Assembly: GCA_023362775.1 (NCBI GenBank)
Contig: JALMGJ010000003.1
Span: 76,927,355 to 76,991,354 of the forward strand
Direction: 5' to 3'
DNA: 64,000 bases
DNA from: Charina bottae
Taxonomy: Eukaryota > Chordata > Lepidosauria > Squamata > Charinaidae
The position numbers were made by a program, and so were the translations under genes. Numbering within the stretch: the first letter of the stretch is position 1; each line of letters opens with the position of its first letter. The notes under the pieces are model-generated. The model had not been told where the DNA came from, did not search any database, and saw nothing but the letters and a program-made list of their open reading frames with translations. Positions 60,001 through 64,000 of the stretch are shown here, one piece after another.

Positions 60001-60963
60001 AGCTTTTGATTTGCTGGTCTTGAAAGCTGAGGCATTTCTACAGACTTGATCAGTTTCATTACATGTGGGTAAGATACCAACATGGCACAGAATAGCTTTG
60101 GAGCTCATTGAAGACCACAAAAATATGCCTTGTATCCTCAAAAGAAAATGCACATCTGGGATTCCATGCAACCAGTGAAACTTGTCTTTTTAAAGAAGGT
60201 GCTGGAGTGTTTCATGAAGTGGGCTGTAATTTGTGAAAGTGCAATGTATTGTACCTCTTAGCCATTAAGCTGCCTCTGTGTCTGATGTCCTCATAAAGAA
60301 TAAACCTTCTGGTACTTTTTTCCCCCCTCCATAGAACTGAATTCCCGAATTCCTTAGTTTTCACTGGATGTACAACCCATATTTCCTCATTCTTCAATTA
60401 TCTTATACTAGAGACCCTCTAAACATTATTGACTTGTAATTCATAATCCCAATTCTTTTCTTTCTAGGTCTAGGCTACAATGAACAGCAGATTCACAAGT
60501 TAGATAAGTAAGTGTTCATGTACAACATTGAGCTTTTCTGGTCTATTTTCTCTGAGCTCAAATGCTGGTATTGAGTTGTTGATAAACTCAAGATTGTCTG
60601 GTGTATATAGTTTAATTCCATGTAATCTGTTTAATTCTTCTATGCCATGGTTGCCTTCACTTTCTGAACTATGTTATTTCTACTGAATTTAAACTGTGTG
60701 TATTGCACCGAAGCCTAAATTTCTATAAGAAAATGTCTAAATTTCTATAAGAAGTCTATGAAGTTTTTTGTATTATGAGGACAACTTGAGAAAAGGGTAA
60801 GTAACAACAAAAAGCACTAAAATATTGTACATAGTATTTATTTTTTTATTGTTATTTTTAGGGTGAATATAGGACATTTAGCCAAAAAAGTTATTTCAGT
60901 ATTCCAGGATCATTGTTTACTGCAACATCAAGCTGCTCTTTCAGCGCATGGAAGTAGAATGAG
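20970..60963 (+). CDS. IKBKE: IKBKE, inhibitor of NF-kappa-B kinase subunit epsilon (16 coding exons, 3' end outside window)
   Basis: Whole-gene entry; the exons are listed separately. The product is a cytosolic serine/threonine kinase that, with TBK1, phosphorylates IRF3/IRF7 and feeds NF-kappa-B signalling downstream of RIG-I-like receptors, STING and TLR3 (family knowledge). Joining 20970-21056, 21445-21585, 22088-22217, 26916-27097, 29205-29365, 30750-30860, 31216-31395, 32167-32363, 33825-33889, 39613-39704, 43558-43659, 46348-46423, 53151-53263, 58242-58318, 60468-60507 and 60862-60963 gives one open frame of about 619 codons. The order is kinase domain (about 1-305), ubiquitin-like domain (about 306-385), then the alpha-helical scaffold/dimerisation domain. 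Lys38, HRD Asp135, DFG Asp157 and Ser172 keep human numbering. Local wording (YKARNK in the glycine loop, YHQEYFFEG in the ubiquitin-like domain, [12 protein letters not shown]) fits IKBKE better than TBK1. Human IKBKE has 716 residues, so about 97 C-terminal codons are missing at the window edge. No frameshift or stop was seen. Confidence 0.95.
21196..21290 (-). mobile_element. L2 LINE 3'-tail fragment
   Basis: The segment with TTTAGAGGCCACCCAGCTCC and CTCTGGGCGGCTCACAC is the antisense L2 3' end with a TAAATA-repeat tail. It lies in IKBKE intron 2. Confidence 0.75.
21445..21585 (+). CDS. IKBKE: IKBKE exon: VAVK lysine and helix C
   Basis: Acceptor CATACCAG precedes 21445 and donor GTAAGT starts at 21586; the exon is 141 bp, phase 0 at both ends, residues 30-76. 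Lys38 in VAVKVF is the ATP-coordinating lysine. [15 protein letters not shown] supplies helix C and its glutamate. Lys30, the first residue of the exon, matches a lysine reported to be ubiquitinated in human IKK-epsilon (family knowledge). Confidence 0.95.
22088..22217 (+). CDS. IKBKE: IKBKE exon: hinge region of the kinase
   Basis: Acceptor ATATACAG ends at 22087 and donor GTAAGT starts at 22218; 130 bp, ending in phase 1, residues 77-120. It encodes the beta-5/hinge segment [20 protein letters not shown] and helix E start EFLIVLCCV. The codon split across the next intron reads TTA (Leu) where mammalian IKBKE has Val, a conservative change. Confidence 0.94.
22796..23128 (+). mobile_element. 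tRNA-derived SINE with a LINE-type tail
   Basis: The body starts GGGGCCGTGGTGGCTCAG. It has a polymerase III A-box region (TGGCTCAGCAGGTAAGA) and a B box GGTTCGAATC at 22859-22868. It ends with a LINE-like tail (GAGTCGGACACAACTGCACA ... AACCTTTACCTTTAC). Direct repeats ACTATTCAAGTT (22745-22756, 23129-23140) flank this SINE together with an L2 tail piece fused to its 5' end. A truncated relative lies at 51198. Confidence 0.88.
24559..25299 (-). mobile_element. L1-type LINE 3' end inserted in the BovB copy
   Basis: Sixteen-base direct repeats TACCTTGCAAGATCTT (24543-24558, 25300-25315) flank the insert. On the minus strand it begins with the end of an ORF2-like frame (25183-25294, reading ...[17 protein letters not shown]... 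to a stop). A 3' UTR follows and ends with AATAAA and a short A-run at the left edge. This is a classic target-primed insertion, 5'-truncated, and younger than the BovB host. Confidence 0.85.
26437..26667. mobile_element. hAT-type MITE, family B, inserted in the BovB copy
   Basis: It runs from CAGTGCTTTCCAAAGTGCTG to CACAGTTTGGAAAGCTATG. The flanks TCCTAGAG (26429-26436) and TCCTAGAC (26668-26675) match at 7 of 8 bases. BovB-like sequence resumes on the right side. Confidence 0.85.
26916..27097 (+). CDS. IKBKE: IKBKE exon: catalytic loop, DFG and activation loop
   Basis: Acceptor CTTTCTAG ends at 26915 and donor GTGAGT starts at 27098; 182 bp, residues 120-180. It contains the catalytic loop [12 protein letters not shown] (Asp135, Lys137, Asn140), the magnesium-binding LTDFGAARE (Asp157) and the activation loop [11 protein letters not shown]. 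Ser172, whose phosphorylation switches the kinase on in mammals, is present at exactly that number. Confidence 0.97.
27098..29204 (+). other. IKBKE: IKBKE intron 5
   Basis: No gene. One CAGGTAGTCC-type DNA element lies at about 27896-28256; the rest is unique AT-rich sequence. Confidence 0.9.
27896..28256. mobile_element. Short DNA element with AGGTAGTCC inverted ends
   Basis: The ends AAGGTAGTCCTTGACTTA and GTAAGTCAAGGACTACTTG are inverted repeats. It is a longer relative of the copy at 7188-7416, with interior motifs such as TAACGACC and GTCGTAAGTG. Non-coding. Confidence 0.65.
29205..29365 (+). CDS. IKBKE: IKBKE exon: P+1 loop and helix F
   Basis: Acceptor CTTGCAG ends at 29204. The donor is GTATGT at 29366, chosen because it leaves phase 2 and restores ATG TAC with the next exon. 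161 bp, residues 181-234. [10 protein letters not shown] follows the activation segment and [16 protein letters not shown] is helix F, whose Asp anchors the catalytic spine. Confidence 0.94.
29366..30749 (+). other. IKBKE: IKBKE intron 6
   Basis: About 1.4 kb with no recognised repeat or gene; several short ORFs on both strands are uninformative. Confidence 0.85.
30750..30860 (+). CDS. IKBKE: IKBKE exon: kinase C-lobe
   Basis: Acceptor CTGCCCAG ends at 30749 and donor GTGAGT starts at 30861; 111 bp, residues 234-271. It encodes [14 protein letters not shown] and [14 protein letters not shown], lining up with the IKBKE C-lobe. The W-S-Y-x-L-P wording separates it from TBK1. Confidence 0.93.
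31216..31395 (+). CDS. IKBKE: IKBKE exon: end of kinase domain, start of ubiquitin-like domain
   Basis: Acceptor TTCTCTGCAG ends at 31215 and donor GTAAGA starts at 31396; 180 bp, residues 271-331. It encodes [25 protein letters not shown] and then [19 protein letters not shown], where the kinase domain passes into the first strand of the ubiquitin-like domain. Confidence 0.95.
31396..32166 (+). other. IKBKE: IKBKE intron 8
   Basis: Unique AT-rich intron sequence, nothing recognised. Confidence 0.85.
32167..32363 (+). CDS. IKBKE: IKBKE exon: ubiquitin-like domain
   Basis: Acceptor TTCTACAG ends at 32166 and donor GTAAGT starts at 32364; 197 bp, residues 331-396 plus a split codon. [18 protein letters not shown] matches the IKBKE-specific ubiquitin-like domain, which docks against the kinase domain and is needed for substrate phosphorylation. 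It ends LRYQD, joining the start of the scaffold domain. Confidence 0.95.
32364..33824 (+). other. IKBKE: IKBKE intron 9
   Basis: Nothing recognised apart from a short GATGGT/GATGAT repeat at about 33730-33760. Confidence 0.85.
33825..33889 (+). CDS. IKBKE: IKBKE short exon linking ubiquitin-like and scaffold domains
   Basis: Acceptor TTTTCTCCAG ends at 33824 and donor GTATAT starts at 33890; 65 bp, residues 397-418. It encodes [21 protein letters not shown]. The PKF lysine (about residue 403) may correspond to the region around Lys401, a reported ubiquitination site of human IKK-epsilon; the exact match needs an alignment. Confidence 0.9.
35225..35911 (+). pseudogene. L2 LINE endonuclease frame, broken by a one-base frameshift
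   Basis: The frame shows an apurinic-type endonuclease: [12 protein letters not shown] near 35513, catalytic [11 protein letters not shown] near 35587 and [12 protein letters not shown] near 35688. At the G run 35908-35911 one base appears to be missing, exactly at the conserved GDFN motif. Translation then continues in the frame of the next ORF. The remaining endonuclease motif SWSDHT is intact in that second frame (near 36103). Whether the upstream ATG at 35225 is the true start is uncertain. Confidence 0.8.
35962..38346 (+). CDS. L2 LINE reverse transcriptase, 794 codons open
   Basis: The open frame covers the end of the endonuclease ([10 protein letters not shown]) and a complete non-LTR reverse transcriptase. 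[16 protein letters not shown] lies near 37190, [14 protein letters not shown] near 37367 and QYADDTQLY (YADD at 37465-37476) in the palm. A C-terminal region has [13 protein letters not shown] and [14 protein letters not shown]. The ATG at 35962 is simply the first in frame; the natural protein would start upstream, across the frameshift at 35908-35911. The length of the open frame suggests a young copy. Confidence 0.88.
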   Translation: MATMAAMGLSQIIRDTTRDSGLTLDLVFLSEQWQCDLRGELHLSPLSWSDHTLVTLRLSCAAPFRREAGPIRLVRPRRLMDPVRFQKELGVIPEDLLHGPVEVLAAAWNKAAAGALDKIAPMRPLRPCSARHSPWFTEELRALKRVKRRLEHRWRKTKTESDRTQSRAAVKAYLVAVRAAKREYFSALIASAECRLTALFKITRSLLGREQGETHLQGRSEEFSEHLQDKIAQIHSKLDSKRETRSGEMPEARTCHVIWEQFDPVGPDEVDRILGIVNATTCQLDPCPSWLVKSAREVTCGWVLAIINSSLSEGVFPAAFKEALVHPLLKKPSLDPTILGNFHPVSHLPFLGKVVEKVVVLQLQRILEETDYLDPFQSGFRPGYGTETALVALMDDLWRGRDGGSASILALLDLSAAFDTVDHGILLGRLRELGAGGVVLRWFTSFLQGRSQLVLIGEERADPRPLSCGVPQGSVLSPLLFNIYMKPLGEIIRHHGMRYHQYADDTQLYISIPGEVGDAVDALSQCLEAVGVWMGNNRLQLNPGKTEWLWIDGPPRSGKLSSLVLGGVALPHSDPVRNLGVLLDLRLLLEEQVAVVARRAFAQLRAVRQLRPFLDQEALRTVTHALVISRIDYCNALYMGLPLKSIRKLQLVQNAAARAVTGAIRSAHVTPLLRELHWLPVCFRVQFKVLVITFKALYGIGPGYLRDRLVPITSARPTRACREGMLRTPSREFHLAGSRRHAFSATAPALWNILPPEVRLAPSLLAFRKALKTWLCRLAWDNGGGSASWGWLAP
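38620..38690 (-). mobile_element. L2 LINE 3'-tail fragment
   Basis: TATATCACCGCCCATCTCCC followed by AAAAGGGGGACTCTG, with a TAAATA-rich end, is an antisense L2 tail like the one at 61082. It is truncated to the tail only. Confidence 0.7.
39613..39704 (+). CDS. IKBKE: IKBKE exon: scaffold/dimerisation domain helix 1
   Basis: Acceptor TATGCTTCAG ends at 39612 and donor GTAAGT starts at 39705; 92 bp, residues 419-449. It encodes a helical segment ending [12 protein letters not shown] that matches the human QELMFRGLHWV stretch. The exon follows a 5.7-kb intron that carries a near-complete L2 LINE. Confidence 0.92.
40909..40977. mobile_element. hAT-type MITE, family A, left arm deleted
   Basis: Only the right half remains, ending GGTTGAGAAACACTG. 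The flanks ATTTAGAG (40901-40908) and GTTTAGAG (40978-40985) match at 7 of 8 bases. Confidence 0.78.
42360..42880 (-). mobile_element. Old RTE/BovB-like LINE fragment
   Basis: The minus strand keeps faint matches to the RTE C-terminal region, such as the stretch complementary to TTCACATCCATAAAGCATCA (compare TCACATCCATAGGTTACTAC in the BovB copy near 23730) and TTTGCAAAATATGTCCAAAG. It is heavily decayed. Confidence 0.55.
42885..42975 (-). mobile_element. L2-like 3'-tail fragment
   Basis: The stretch with TATGCCACCCAGAATCACAC and CTGGGCAGCTTTATAAATC resembles an L2/CR1 tail. Strand is uncertain. Confidence 0.5.
43558..43659 (+). CDS. IKBKE: IKBKE exon: scaffold domain
   Basis: Acceptor CTTGTATAG ends at 43557; the donor GTAAGT at 43660 was chosen to give phase 2. 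102 bp, residues 449-483, encoding [17 protein letters not shown] and then [13 protein letters not shown]. Divergence from mammals is higher here than in the kinase domain, as expected, but phase and helical pattern fit. Confidence 0.85.
43660..46347 (+). other. IKBKE: IKBKE intron 12
   Basis: Unique AT-rich sequence plus one family A hAT MITE at 46028-46162, which ends 185 bp before the next exon. Confidence 0.88.
46028..46162. mobile_element. hAT-type MITE, family A, full length with perfect target duplication
   Basis: A 135-bp palindrome from CAGTGTTTCTCAGCCTTGG to CAAGGTTGAGAAACACTG. It is flanked by perfect GGCTAGTG repeats (46020-46027 and 46163-46170) and has the same length as the copy at 1584. 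Confidence 0.92.
46348..46423 (+). CDS. IKBKE: IKBKE exon: scaffold domain
   Basis: Acceptor CATAATAG ends at 46347 and donor GTAAGT starts at 46424; 76 bp, residues 483-508, phase 0 at the end. It encodes [16 protein letters not shown], matching the human TPEIQELKAAAELRSR stretch in spacing and character. Confidence 0.85.
46945..49317 (+). mobile_element. BovB (RTE) LINE, 5'-truncated, second copy
   Basis: Starts inside the endonuclease ([15 protein letters not shown] near 47080-47120) and runs to the BovB 3' end, GACTAAACGACTGAACAACAAA. The frames 47211-47501, 47593-48288 and 48468-49310 are pieces of one ORF split by frameshifts near 47500 and a stop at about 48285. Motifs include [19 protein letters not shown] and [17 protein letters not shown] C-terminal sequence. 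The palm motif reads YADN (48540-48551) instead of YADD, so this copy is catalytically dead. Confidence 0.9.
49588..51190 (+). mobile_element. Tc1-type DNA transposon, complete
   Basis: A 1603-bp element with CAGTGGGGCAAAAAAGTATT at the left end and its inverse at the right. TA dinucleotides flank it at 49586-49587 and 51191-51192. Terminal inverted repeats are about 199 bp (49588-49786 and 50992-51190) with three mismatches by eye. The transposase ORF between them is uninterrupted. Long, nearly identical ends plus an open ORF mark it as young. Confidence 0.95.
49953..50975 (+). CDS. Tc1 transposase, 340 codons, apparently intact
   Basis: The protein cuts and pastes the surrounding element at TA sites (family knowledge). 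The N-terminal half has the paired-type helix-turn-helix DNA-binding region ([29 protein letters not shown]) and a GAPRK hinge motif near residues 59-63. The catalytic part has WSDETK (Asp153), [11 protein letters not shown] (Asp244) and DLNPIENLW (Glu279), a DD34E triad. Length (340) and catalytic positions equal those of typical vertebrate Tc1 transposases. There are no frameshifts or internal stops. It sits antisense to nothing and sense to IKBKE, within intron 13. Activity cannot be proven from sequence. Confidence 0.95.
   Translation: MVKTKELSKDTRNKIVDLHQAGKTESATGKQLGVKKSTVGAIIRKWKTYKTTDNLPRSGAPRKISPRGVKMITRTVSKNPRTTRGDLVNDLQRAGTNVTKATISNTLRRQGLRSCSARRVPLLKPVHVRARLKFSREHLDDPEEDWENVIWSDETKVELFGRNTTRRVWRRENAELHPKNTIPTVKHRGGNIMLWGCFSAKGPGRLIRVQERMNGAMYREILSANLLPSARALKMKRGWVFQHDNDPKHTARATKEWLRKKHFKVLEWPSQSPDLNPIENLWRELKVRVAQRQPQNITALEEICMEEWANIPATVCANLVKTYRKRLTSVIANKGYITKY
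51198..51402 (+). mobile_element. tRNA-derived SINE, 3' part missing
   Basis: GGGGTCGCAGTGGCTCAG through GGTAACAGCGTTCCGCG matches the SINE at 22796-23010 closely. The sequence then switches abruptly into a GC-rich hAT MITE interior. The B box is slightly altered (GGTTTGAGAC). Confidence 0.85.
51403..51800. mobile_element. hAT-type MITE, family B, left end missing, with large internal hairpin
   Basis: The right end is ...GTGTCGCGACACACAGTTTGGAAAGTCCTG, followed by AACTAGAT. The left terminus is absent, replaced by the truncated SINE. Imperfect inverted repeats of roughly 100 bases (about 51406-51510 and 51570-51690) around GCCCTCGGTTCTGGCAGGGA would form a large GC-rich hairpin. ORFs inside are compositional. 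Confidence 0.78.
52196..52449. mobile_element. hAT-type MITE, family E
   Basis: It starts TAAAGGGGTTCTCAACGTGG and ends AAAAAGGTTGAGAACCCCTG. The flanks CCTTATAA (52188-52195) and CCTTATAT (52450-52457) match at 7 of 8 bases. Non-coding. Confidence 0.8.
53151..53263 (+). CDS. IKBKE: IKBKE exon: scaffold domain long helix
   Basis: A pyrimidine-rich tract and acceptor GGTTCAG end at 53150; donor GTTAGT starts at 53264. 113 bp, residues 509-546. [19 protein letters not shown] matches the human LAEVLSRCSQNITETQESL segment. It follows a 6.7-kb intron filled with BovB, Tc1 and hAT sequences. Confidence 0.88.
54555..54800 (-). mobile_element. BovB LINE 3'-end fragment
   Basis: Nearly identical to 23325-23565 of the BovB copy in intron 4 (TCAGTCGCTTCCGACTCTTC ... 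GTATCCTGTCTTCTCATTAT). The minus strand reads the ORF end ...[16 protein letters not shown] then stop. It is truncated after about 245 bp. Confidence 0.9.
56423..56561. repeat. 139-bp direct duplication, copy 1
   Basis: Matches 57400-57538 over its whole length with one mismatch seen by eye (GAATGATT against GAATCATT). The 15-mer ACATCACAATATGTA occurs twice just left of this copy and once just right of it. Confidence 0.9.
57400..57538. repeat. 139-bp direct duplication, copy 2
   Basis: Partner of 56423-56561, about 1 kb downstream in the same orientation. Its flanks do not show the 15-mer found around copy 1, so this copy is probably the source. Confidence 0.9.
57670..58176. mobile_element. 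hAT-type MITE, family B, 507 bp with internal minisatellite
   Basis: It runs from CAGAGCTTTCCAAACTTTTC to CACAGTTTGGAAAGCTCTG. Perfect 8-bp flanks CTCTAGTC lie at 57662-57669 and 58177-58184. It ends 66 bp upstream of an IKBKE exon. The interior is mostly a tandem repeat, listed separately. Confidence 0.93.
57735..58100. repeat. Minisatellite inside a hAT MITE, six units of about 54-61 bp
   Basis: Six copies of CAGGCACTAGGACCTG followed by GGAATC and either CACAGCAGG (short units) or CCTGGCAGGGCAGG (long units), then TTTGGAGGCAGC. Short and long units alternate in the first four copies. Open frames across it simply follow the repeat. Confidence 0.88.
58242..58318 (+). CDS. IKBKE: IKBKE exon: scaffold domain
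   Basis: Acceptor GTCCCTTAG ends at 58241; donor GTGAGT at 58319 is chosen over the overlapping GTGTGA because only it restores the frame with the next exon. 77 bp, residues 546-572. [14 protein letters not shown] closely matches the human CLDKMNFIYKQFKK segment. A hAT MITE ends 66 bp upstream of the exon. Confidence 0.93.
58319..60467 (+). other. IKBKE: IKBKE intron 15
   Basis: Unique sequence apart from the palindromic insertion at 59208-59403. Confidence 0.9.
59208..59403. mobile_element. Insertion carrying a perfect 67-bp palindrome, 13-bp flanking repeats
   Basis: Arms 59251-59317 and 59333-59399 are exact reverse complements, separated by 15 bases. The insertion is bracketed by AACCAACTCTGAT at 59195-59207 and 59404-59416. 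Left of the palindrome lies TTCTCAGTCATCCAGGTGGA. The arm motif GGAGTGAAACGTTTCTACTG resembles repeats associated with Penelope-like retroelements; this assignment is tentative. Confidence 0.8.
60468..60507 (+). CDS. IKBKE: IKBKE micro-exon (40 bp)
   Basis: Acceptor TTTCTAG ends at 60467 and donor GTAAGT starts at 60508; residues 572-585. It encodes [13 protein letters not shown], almost identical to the human LGYNEEQIHKLDK and one of the clearest signatures that the gene is IKBKE. Confidence 0.94.
60862..60963 (+). CDS. IKBKE: IKBKE last exon visible in the window
   Basis: Acceptor TTTTTAG ends at 60861 and donor GTAACT starts at 60964; 102 bp, residues 585-619. [15 protein letters not shown] and [13 protein letters not shown] match the human HLAKRLLQVFQEECVQKYQASL and RMRV region. 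The remaining roughly 97 codons were not found before 64000 and should lie to the right. Confidence 0.92.
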
Positions 60964-63900
60964 GTAACTGACGTACTCCTTGAACACTTTCATTAACGAT
61001 TGAAAAAGCATTAACAGTTTAGTCTCCAGGATTCTTTATAGATTATTTCTGTGTATGAACTGATATGATTCCATGTATATTTATTTATTATTATTTCTAA
61101 CTTATATCACCGCCCATCTCCCCCCACAAGGGGACTCTGGGCGGTTTACAATAAAGTCAGCGATTAAAAACATATAAAATACTTTATACAATCAATTAAA
61201 AATATAAAAATATAAAAATATAAAAATATAAAATCCAAGAGGCTGTATCTGATGTTTACGAACCGAACTGAACTTTATGGTGCGAGCCATCTCCAGGAAG
61301 AGCTATTACTCATCCCCTCCCAGGCGAGGTGGCAGAGCCAGGTTTTCAGTTGTTTCCTGAAGGTCAGGAGTGTGGGGGCTAGCCTCACCTCAAGGGGCAA
61401 GATGTTCCAAAGGGCGGGTGCTACGGCAGAGAAGGCACGCCTCCTGGATCCCGCTAGATGAAATTCTTTTACTGATGGGATCCGTAGCATGCCCTCTCTG
61501 CATGACCGGGTGGGGCGGGTCGATACTCTGGGGATGAGGCGGTCTCTAAGGTAACCTGGTCCCATGCCATGTAGGGCTTTAAAGGTAACAACCAACACCT
61601 TGAATTGGACCCGGAAGCAAACTGGTAACCAGTGCAGTTCACGCAGCAGAGGAGTCACGTGTGCCGATCTTGGGGCACACATAACTGCGCGCGCAGCCGC
61701 ATTCTGGACCAGCTGAAGCTTCCGGATATTCTTCAAGGGTAGCCCCATGTAGAGTGCATTGCAATAGTCTATATGGGAGATGACCAGGGCATGAGTGACT
61801 GTACGGAGGGCATCTCGGTCCAGGAAAGGGCGAAGCTGGCGTACAACTCGAAGTTGCACAAAAGCCCTTCTGGCCACGACTGCCACCTGCTCTTCAAGCA
61901 GGAGTCGTGAGTCCAGAAGGACCCCCAGATTCCGCACTGAGTCTGAACGGGGTAGTGCCACCCCGTCCAGATCTAAAGATGACAACTCCTTGGATCCCGA
62001 GGCGCCATCAATCCACAGCCACTCCGTCTTGCCAGGGTTCAGCTGAAGCCTGTTGTTCCCCATCCAGACCCCCACAGCCTCCAGGCACTGAGAAAGGGCA
62101 GAAACTGCATCACTTAACTCACCCGGGATGGAGATATATAGTTGAGTATCATCAGCATACTGATGATACCTCATCCCGTGTTGGCGGATGATCTCACCCA
62201 GCGGTTTCATGTAGATATTAAATAGGAGAGGGGAGAGAACCGAGCCCTGCGGCACCCCACAAAGTAGGGGCCGAGGGTCGGACCTCTCATCTCCTATCAC
62301 CACCGATTGGGACCGGTCTCGGAGGAAGGAGGCGAACCAGCGCAAGACTACGCCGCCCAACCCCAACTCTCCGAGCCGCCCCTAAAGGATACCATGGTCG
62401 ATGGTATCGAAAGCCGCTGAGAGGTCAAGAAGAGCCAGGATGGATGCACTGCCTCCATCCCGCTCTCGCCAGAGATCATCTGTAAGTGCGACCAATGCAG
62501 TCTCTACCCCATATCCCGGCCTGAATCCTGACTGGAAGGGGTCCAGATAATCCGTATCATCCAGTATATGATTATCATGCAGAGCTATTATGTTAAATTT
62601 ACACTCTTTTGATTATCTACATGTAGGATCAAGCAAACATTTTCAGACAAAATGGAAATACTTGAGCCAGTGTTATAGTTTGGGGCAAAATGGAGGTTAA
62701 TTATGCCCTTTCCCTGAATGAGTCAAGGTCTTTTGGTTTGTACAAAATACAAATTGTGGTTTGCTGAGTTTTGGCTTAGTGTGTTCTATAAATCCAACTA
62801 CTATGGCTTGTAAGCCATGGGTTATGATTTACCATGATGTTTCAACATAGACAGTGCTTCTTTTAAAGCTGTATCTTTAGCTTTGTGATCAATCATCAGT
62901 TCTGATAAGATCTATTTTCCTGATTAGTATCTAGTGCATTTCTGAAATATTGAAATATGAGGATTTATTTTTCCCTTTATGATAAAGAGGTACAACATTA
63001 TAAAATTAGTTATGTATGACTGAGACATTATACATGGAGTTACATTGTTGAATTGACATAGGTCCTCTTTCCGCCAGACTGCACATTGTAAATCTTCCCC
63101 AACCTTGGAATTAAAATATTGATGGACTCTTTTGTTTTAAGAATCAAGCAAGTTTCTCATACTGGAATGAAGCCATTATTAAGACAAAGAGCAGCACTTA
63201 GAAAGAATGATTTTATGTTAAAGAGTGTTTGGGGAATAATGCAAAGAGCAAATTGTCCTGAGGTGATAGAGAGCCATACATTGACTTATTATACTGGAGA
63301 AAAGTGCAGTCACTTAAGGAAGAAATAGCAGCTGCAGCTATTTTTTTTAATTGCAAGATGATTTAAAAGCATTGCCATTTTTTCTGTTGGGTTCACCTAA
63401 GTATTAAGGTTCCTGAGACTGTAATCACTATTAGTTTTGACTTGGGGAAGCATAAGTTGTTGTCTTTGAATTGGTTCAGGAAAAAGCCAGGCAACCAGAA
63501 TTAAGTGTTGGAAATTGTGACGCAGATGCAGAAATCAATTCCATCTTTGAATGATACCCCAAGAAAGAGAAACTGCCTTCATATATTACAGTGAAATAGA
63601 GCAATGCTGCCTGCCACTACGAGATTGGTTGGTTGCTGCTTTGTAGACGATTTCACAAGAGTTTTGAATTGGTTCATTCTGCCACTTCAGATTATTCCCT
63701 AGGGCCTCAGAATGCCAGCTTAAATAAAATTAAATGTTTTAATTTCAGACTAAATAAAATTAACTTAAAAGCAGGGACATTTGCAGGGGAGGACAAAAAG
63801 CAAATATGGAGACTGTGGTGGTGTGATTGAAGCCAAGCCCCTTTTATGTGCATGCATGTTGCACACACATAAAAAGGGTGGGGCTTCAGTTGCATGGTCA

Positions 63901-64000
63901 TGGACACCATCTTGACTTTTTTGACATTACCGTCCCCCAGATGCCCCCGCTTTAAAGGGAAGGAAGAGTAGGAAAATGTTTAAAAAAAATACTGGAAGCT
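60964..64000 (+). other. IKBKE: IKBKE intron 17, partial
   Basis: It starts with donor GTAACT. It contains an L2 copy (61082-62563), then unique AT-rich sequence. No acceptor with an open, IKBKE-like continuation was found before the window end. Confidence 0.8.
61082..62563 (-). mobile_element. L2 LINE, 5'-truncated, antisense to IKBKE
   Basis: The minus strand keeps a 363-codon open frame (61275-62366) covering [25 protein letters not shown] and the C-terminal [14 protein letters not shown] region. It closely resembles the sense copy at 34475-38545. Upstream, AFDTIDH-like sequence (near 62400) lies in another frame, separated by a frameshift and stop near 62380. The tail (61082-61240) has the CCCAGAGTCCCCTTGTGGGG-type L2 end and TATAAAA repeats. 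Confidence 0.88.

Noticed and set aside
20970..60963. Assignment of the kinase gene to TBK1
   Set aside because: The start MQST and many kinase residues are shared, but the glycine-loop YKARNK, the [15 protein letters not shown] and [12 protein letters not shown] segments match IKBKE better.
63066..63118. Acceptor-like TCTTTCCGCCAG as the next IKBKE exon
   Set aside because: Following bases in the required phase reach a stop quickly and do not resemble the IKBKE C-terminus.
63476..63570. Acceptor-like GGTTCAG followed by AAAAAGCC as an IKBKE exon
   Set aside because: All three phases hit stops within a few codons and no IKBKE-like residues appear.

Overview
This is vertebrate nuclear DNA, most likely from a squamate reptile (lizard or snake). 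It carries one interrupted gene with GT/AG introns. Around it are BovB, L2 and L1 retrotransposons, a tRNA-derived SINE, a Tc1 transposon and many short hAT-type palindromic elements with TA-centred 8-bp target duplications. That repeat mix is typical of squamates. The species cannot be named from the sequence alone.

The gene is IKBKE (IKK-epsilon, the innate-immune kinase paralogous to TBK1), on the + strand. I could place 16 consecutive coding exons between 20970 and 60963. All reading phases join, giving about 619 codons against 716 in human IKBKE. The catalytic residues Lys38, Asp135 and Asp157 and the activation-loop Ser172 fall at exactly the human numbers. The last coding exons lie beyond the right edge. 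A GC-rich segment at about 16860-17240 ending in a donor at 17139 is the best candidate for the promoter and non-coding first exon.

Layout: 1-16.8 kb is intergenic and holds old L2 and RTE-like copies and hAT MITEs. A possible polyadenylation signal near 3692 may end an upstream gene; SRGAP2 is the neighbour in mammals. 16.9-21 kb is the IKBKE 5' end and intron 1. 21-33.9 kb carries the kinase domain and ubiquitin-like domain exons; intron 4 holds a BovB copy with an L1 and a hAT MITE nested in it. Intron 10 (33.9-39.6 kb) holds a near full-length L2 LINE with a single frameshift. Intron 13 (46.4-53.2 kb) holds a second BovB, an intact Tc1 transposon with a 340-codon transposase, a truncated SINE and hAT MITEs. 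53-61 kb carries the scaffold/dimerisation-domain exons, a perfect 67-bp palindrome and a hAT MITE with an internal minisatellite. 61-62.6 kb is another L2 copy, and 62.6-64 kb is intron.

The most notable mobile DNA is the intact Tc1 element, a strong candidate for recent activity and horizontal transfer. A second point of interest is a set of hAT-derived MITE families that share the same TA-centred target preference. Two of these families carry the same CCAAT/GC-box tandem module near the IKBKE promoter. No prokaryotic features (operons, CRISPR) are present.
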